From NCBI GenBank assembly GCA_005881575.1, contig VBCA01000018.1:1-46442 (forward strand): a stretch of DNA of 46,442 nt, given 5' to 3'. Made by a program: the position numbers and the translations under genes. Positions 43,649 to 46,442 of this stretch are shown in pieces. The stretch comes from Betaproteobacteria bacterium. GTDB lineage: Bacteria > Pseudomonadota > Gammaproteobacteria > Burkholderiales > SG8-39. Within the stretch, counting starts at the first letter, position 1. Each line of letters opens with the position of its first letter. The notes under the pieces are model-generated. The model saw only the letters and a list, made by a program, of their open reading frames with translations, searched no databases and was not told the origin of the DNA.

Positions 43649-43657
43649 TGCTATACT
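43649..43657 (+). promoter_or_regulatory. Extended -10 promoter of aspS
   Basis: TGcTATACT is an extended -10 box. It ends only nine bases before the aspS ATG, so the transcript would have almost no leader. Confidence 0.45.
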
Positions 43658-43666
43658 CCGCCCCCC

Positions 43667-45439
43667 ATGCGCACCCACTATTGCGGCAAGCTCTCCGCGG
43701 CGCTCCTGGGGCAGACCGTGACACTCGCCGGCTGGGCGCACCGCCGCCGCGACCACGGCGGGGTGATCTTCATCGACCTGCGCGACCGCGAGGGCTTGGC
43801 GCAAATCGTCTCGGATCCCGACCGCGAGGCGACTTTCGCGACCGCGGAAAAAATACGCAACGAGTTCGTGCTGAAGGTCACCGGCCTCGTGCGCCGCCGT
43901 CCCGAAGGCACCGTGAATCCGAACATCGCCTCGGGCGAGGTCGAGGTGCTCGCGCACGAAATCGAGATCCTCAACGCCTCGCTTGCTCCGCCTTTCCAGC
44001 TCGACGACGAAAATCTCTCCGAGACCGTGCGCCTCACGCACCGCGTGATCGACCTGCGCCGCGAGACGATGCAGAAGAACATGATGCTCCGCTACCGGGC
44101 GGCGATGGCGGTGAGGAAATATCTCGACGCGCGCGGATTCATCGACATCGAGACGCCGATGCTCACGCGCTCGACGCCCGAGGGGGCGCGCGACTACCTC
44201 GTGCCTTCGCGTGTGCACGCGGGCGAGTTCTTCGCGCTGCCGCAATCGCCGCAGCTCTTCAAGCAGCTCCTCATGATCGCGGGATACGACCGCTACTACC
44301 AGATCACCCGGTGCTTCCGCGACGAGGACTTGCGCGCCGACCGCCAGCCCGAGTTCACCCAGATCGACTGCGAGACTTCGTTCCTCGACGAGACCGAGAT
44401 ACGCGCGATCTTCGAGGGCTTGATCCGCGTCGTGTTCAAGGAAGTGCTCGGCGTCGCGTTGCCGGATCCGTTCCCGGTGATGAGCTACGCCGAGGCGACG
44501 CACGACTACGGCTCGGACAAGCCGGACCTGCGCGTGCCTCTTAAGCTCACCGAACTGACCGAGGTGATGAAGCCGGTGGAGTTCAAGGTGTTCTCGGGAC
44601 CTGCGAACACGCCCGCGCACCGCGTGGCCGGCCTCTTGATACCGAAGGGCGGCGAGCTTAGTCGCGGCGAGATCGACGCCTACACCGAGTTCGTCGCCAT
44701 CTACGGGGCAAAAGGCCTCGCCTGGATCAAGTTCAACGACGTCGCCAAGGGCCGCGACGGCCTGCAGTCGCCGATCGTGAAGAACCTGTCGGATGCGGCC
44801 CTGCGCGCGGTCGTCGATCGCTCGGGCGCGAAAAACGGCGACCTGATGTTCTTCGGCGCGGGAAAAATCAAGGTGGTCAACGACGCGCTCGGCGCCTTGC
44901 GCGTGAAGATCGGCCACGAGAAGGGCTACGCACGAAGCGGCTGGAAGCCTCTCTGGGTGGTGGACTTCCCGATGTTCGAGTACGACGAGGAGGCGAAGCG
45001 CTGGAACGCGATGCACCACCCGTTCACCGCGCCCAAGGACGGCCACGAGGATCTTCTCGCGCGCGATCCCGGTGCCGCGCTCGCCAAGGCCTACGACATG
45101 GTGCTGAACGGCTCGGAGATCGGCGGGGGCTCGGTGCGCATCCACCGCGAGGAGGTGCAGTCGAAGGTGTTCCGCGCGCTGTCGATCGGGCCCGACGAAG
45201 CGAAGCACAAGTTCGGGTTCCTGCTCGAAGCGCTGCAGTACGGCGCGCCGCCGCACGGCGGGATCGCCTTCGGCCTGGACCGCATCGTCGCGATGATGGC
45301 CGGCACCGAGTCGATCCGCGACGTCATCGCGTTTCCCAAGACGCAGCGCGCGCAGGACCTGCTCACGCATGCTCCGTCGCCGGTGGACGAGAAGCAGCTG
45401 CGCGAGCTGCACATTCGCCTGCGCAAGGCGGAGAGCTAA
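43667..45439 (+). CDS. aspS: Aspartyl-tRNA synthetase
   Basis: This 590-residue class II synthetase opens with the OB-fold anticodon-binding domain ([32 protein letters not shown]). It then has class II motifs: [21 protein letters not shown], motif 2 [20 protein letters not shown] and motif 3 [14 protein letters not shown], with the bacterial GAD insertion (about 290-420). It charges tRNA-Asp. Full length for the bacterial type. The 5-base gap to the barstar-like gene suggests co-transcription. Confidence 0.97.
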   Translation: MRTHYCGKLSAALLGQTVTLAGWAHRRRDHGGVIFIDLRDREGLAQIVSDPDREATFATAEKIRNEFVLKVTGLVRRRPEGTVNPNIASGEVEVLAHEIEILNASLAPPFQLDDENLSETVRLTHRVIDLRRETMQKNMMLRYRAAMAVRKYLDARGFIDIETPMLTRSTPEGARDYLVPSRVHAGEFFALPQSPQLFKQLLMIAGYDRYYQITRCFRDEDLRADRQPEFTQIDCETSFLDETEIRAIFEGLIRVVFKEVLGVALPDPFPVMSYAEATHDYGSDKPDLRVPLKLTELTEVMKPVEFKVFSGPANTPAHRVAGLLIPKGGELSRGEIDAYTEFVAIYGAKGLAWIKFNDVAKGRDGLQSPIVKNLSDAALRAVVDRSGAKNGDLMFFGAGKIKVVNDALGALRVKIGHEKGYARSGWKPLWVVDFPMFEYDEEAKRWNAMHHPFTAPKDGHEDLLARDPGAALAKAYDMVLNGSEIGGGSVRIHREEVQSKVFRALSIGPDEAKHKFGFLLEALQYGAPPHGGIAFGLDRIVAMMAGTESIRDVIAFPKTQRAQDLLTHAPSPVDEKQLRELHIRLRKAES

Positions 45440-45444
45440 AGCGC

Positions 45445-45879
45445 ATGAACGCGGAATGGATCAAGGACGCGGCGAAGGCGGGGGTGTTCCAGCTCTCCGC
45501 CGATGCGCGCGAGCTCGCCCGCGCGGCGGCCGCGGCGGGAATGATGGTGATCTACGTCGATATCCACCACGCGCACGACAAGGAGGACTTTCTCGACGAG
45601 GTGTCGCGGGCGCTGCGCTTTCCCGACAAGCTCAGCGCCGACTGGAGCGCCTTTGCCGGCGGTCTGAAAGACCTGTCGTGGCTTTCCGCGAAGGGCTGGG
45701 TGGTTATTCTCGAGAAGTGCAAGCACTTCTGCGGCGGGCACGGGCACGAGGCGACCGAGGCGCTGGACGCCATGGACGCGGCGGCCGAGCACTGGCGCGG
45801 ACAGGGCAAGCCCTTCTGGACGCTGATCGGCGGGCCGGAGGGCTGGAAATCCGGCTGGCCGGACATGCCTTCTACCTGA
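45445..45879 (+). CDS. Barstar-like protein
   Basis: This 144-residue protein resembles barstar, the RNase inhibitor: a VIYVDIHHAHDKEDFLDEVSRALRFP region, then ADWSAFAGGLKDLSWL where barstar has its NWDAL.DCL helix, and WVVILEKCKHF. No barnase-type ribonuclease is visible in the window, so the partner is unknown; barstar-like genes without nuclease occur widely. A Cys/His stretch (CKHFCGGHGHE) is unusual for barstar and could bind metal. It follows aspS by five bases and overlaps the end of the convergent gene by eight. Confidence 0.72.
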   Translation: MNAEWIKDAAKAGVFQLSADARELARAAAAAGMMVIYVDIHHAHDKEDFLDEVSRALRFPDKLSADWSAFAGGLKDLSWLSAKGWVVILEKCKHFCGGHGHEATEALDAMDAAAEHWRGQGKPFWTLIGGPEGWKSGWPDMPST

Positions 45880-46442
45880 GCTGGCGGTCGGCGCGCTCGG
45901 CCAGGAAGGAACGCGCGCTCTGCGGCCTGACGCCGAAGCGCAGCGACAGGGTCGCCGCGTGGTAGCTCCAGTTCGCCGTCGGAGCAACTGCATTGCCTGC
46001 GATGGGCGAATCGTAGTGCTCCAGTTCCAGCTCCAGGCTCATGCCCGGCTTCAGCGCCCAGGACACGAGCGCCCACAAGCGGTAGGTGGCGGTCCAGCCG
46101 CGGATGTCCTCGCCCTGTTTTGCCACGCGCTGCTGGCCCGCGCCCGCGTCGAGAGCGAGCGTGAGCGGCGACAAGCCCTCGTACTCGAGGTAGGTCCCCA
46201 GCTCGACCACCTGAACGCGTCGCGGAGCGAAATATCCGGCCGCGGTAGGGTGCGCGTAGCCCAGCTCGCCGTAGAACACTCCGACCTCTTGCGCCGGCCG
46301 CCATCGATAGACCGGGCCGAATTGGTAGCCGGAACGGTGATTGACGTCGGTAGCCGAGTCGAGCACGCTGTCCTGGCCGCGCGCGCGCACGCGAAATGGT
46401 CCGCTCAGAGGCAGATCGAGGCCGGCCTTGATCTCCGCGAGC
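45872..46442 (-). CDS. Outer-membrane beta-barrel-like protein, N-terminus beyond window
   Basis: The frame is open from the right edge to a stop at 45872, and the first visible residues (LAEIKAGLDLPLSGPFRVRARG) are already strand-like, so the start is outside the window. About 190 residues are visible with repeated amphipathic strands typical of barrels (TDVNHRSGYQFGPVYRW, GVFYGELGYAHP, GTYLEYEGLSPLTLALDAG, LELELEHYD, YHAATLSLRFG). The protein does not end in Phe (ends RADRQLR), unlike many barrels. I cannot name the family. Confidence 0.65.
   Translation of the reverse strand, partial: LAEIKAGLDLPLSGPFRVRARGQDSVLDSATDVNHRSGYQFGPVYRWRPAQEVGVFYGELGYAHPTAAGYFAPRRVQVVELGTYLEYEGLSPLTLALDAGAGQQRVAKQGEDIRGWTATYRLWALVSWALKPGMSLELELEHYDSPIAGNAVAPTANWSYHAATLSLRFGVRPQSARSFLAERADRQLR

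Noticed and set aside
43565-45412. 615-codon minus-strand frame opposite aspS
   Set aside because: Antisense to an unmistakable aspartyl-tRNA synthetase; no domain in its translation.

Overview
The window is GC-rich, densely coded DNA, most like a betaproteobacterium. Pointers are an fmdB-type gene and a DUF502 gene upstream of aspS, a uvrA / antiporter / ssb neighbourhood, a Tat-exported SoxYZAXB set and a GltIJKL-AspA module. This is inference from gene content; no rRNA, tRNA, CRISPR array, transposase or phage gene was seen. No gene-free stretch exceeds about 210 bases.

Region 1 (1-13046, minus strand) is a signalling island of sensor and response proteins. In transcription order: a REC-PAS-GAF-GGDEF-EAL protein with a degenerate GGDEF motif; a three-PAS histidine kinase; a membrane sensor kinase; a single-domain response regulator; a REC-GAF-histidine kinase broken by an internal deletion that carries an inverted-repeat scar; and a giant REC-GAF-PAS protein running off the left edge. 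The giant gene holds a 1,224-bp in-frame tandem duplication with only two differences between copies.

Region 2 (13167-28811) is mostly housekeeping and transport: a CoA-binding protein, a thiamine-diphosphate enzyme with Asp at the usual catalytic Glu position, a membrane/spermidine-synthase fusion, a glutamate/aspartate ABC importer (gltIJKL order) divergent from aspartase (uptake plus deamination to fumarate), uvrA divergent from a CPA2 antiporter, a small HMA-like protein overlapping ssb, and a methyltransferase.

Region 3 (28895-43617) interleaves two systems. A lipid/polyketide-type set resembling aryl-polyene loci is in two blocks: ACP, ketosynthase, GT2 and PlsC-type acyltransferase (28895-32018), and lipoprotein, halogenase-like flavoprotein, COG4648-type membrane protein, LpxL-like acyltransferase, LolA-like carrier and MMPL exporter (37454-43617). 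Between them lie soxYZAXB (32163-36264), encoding periplasmic thiosulfate oxidation without soxCD, and the fmdB-DUF502 pair. The second lipid block separates DUF502 from aspS, genes that I recall as usually adjacent in betaproteobacteria.

Region 4 (43667-46442) holds aspS, a barstar-like gene and the C-terminal part of an outer-membrane-like protein cut by the right edge.
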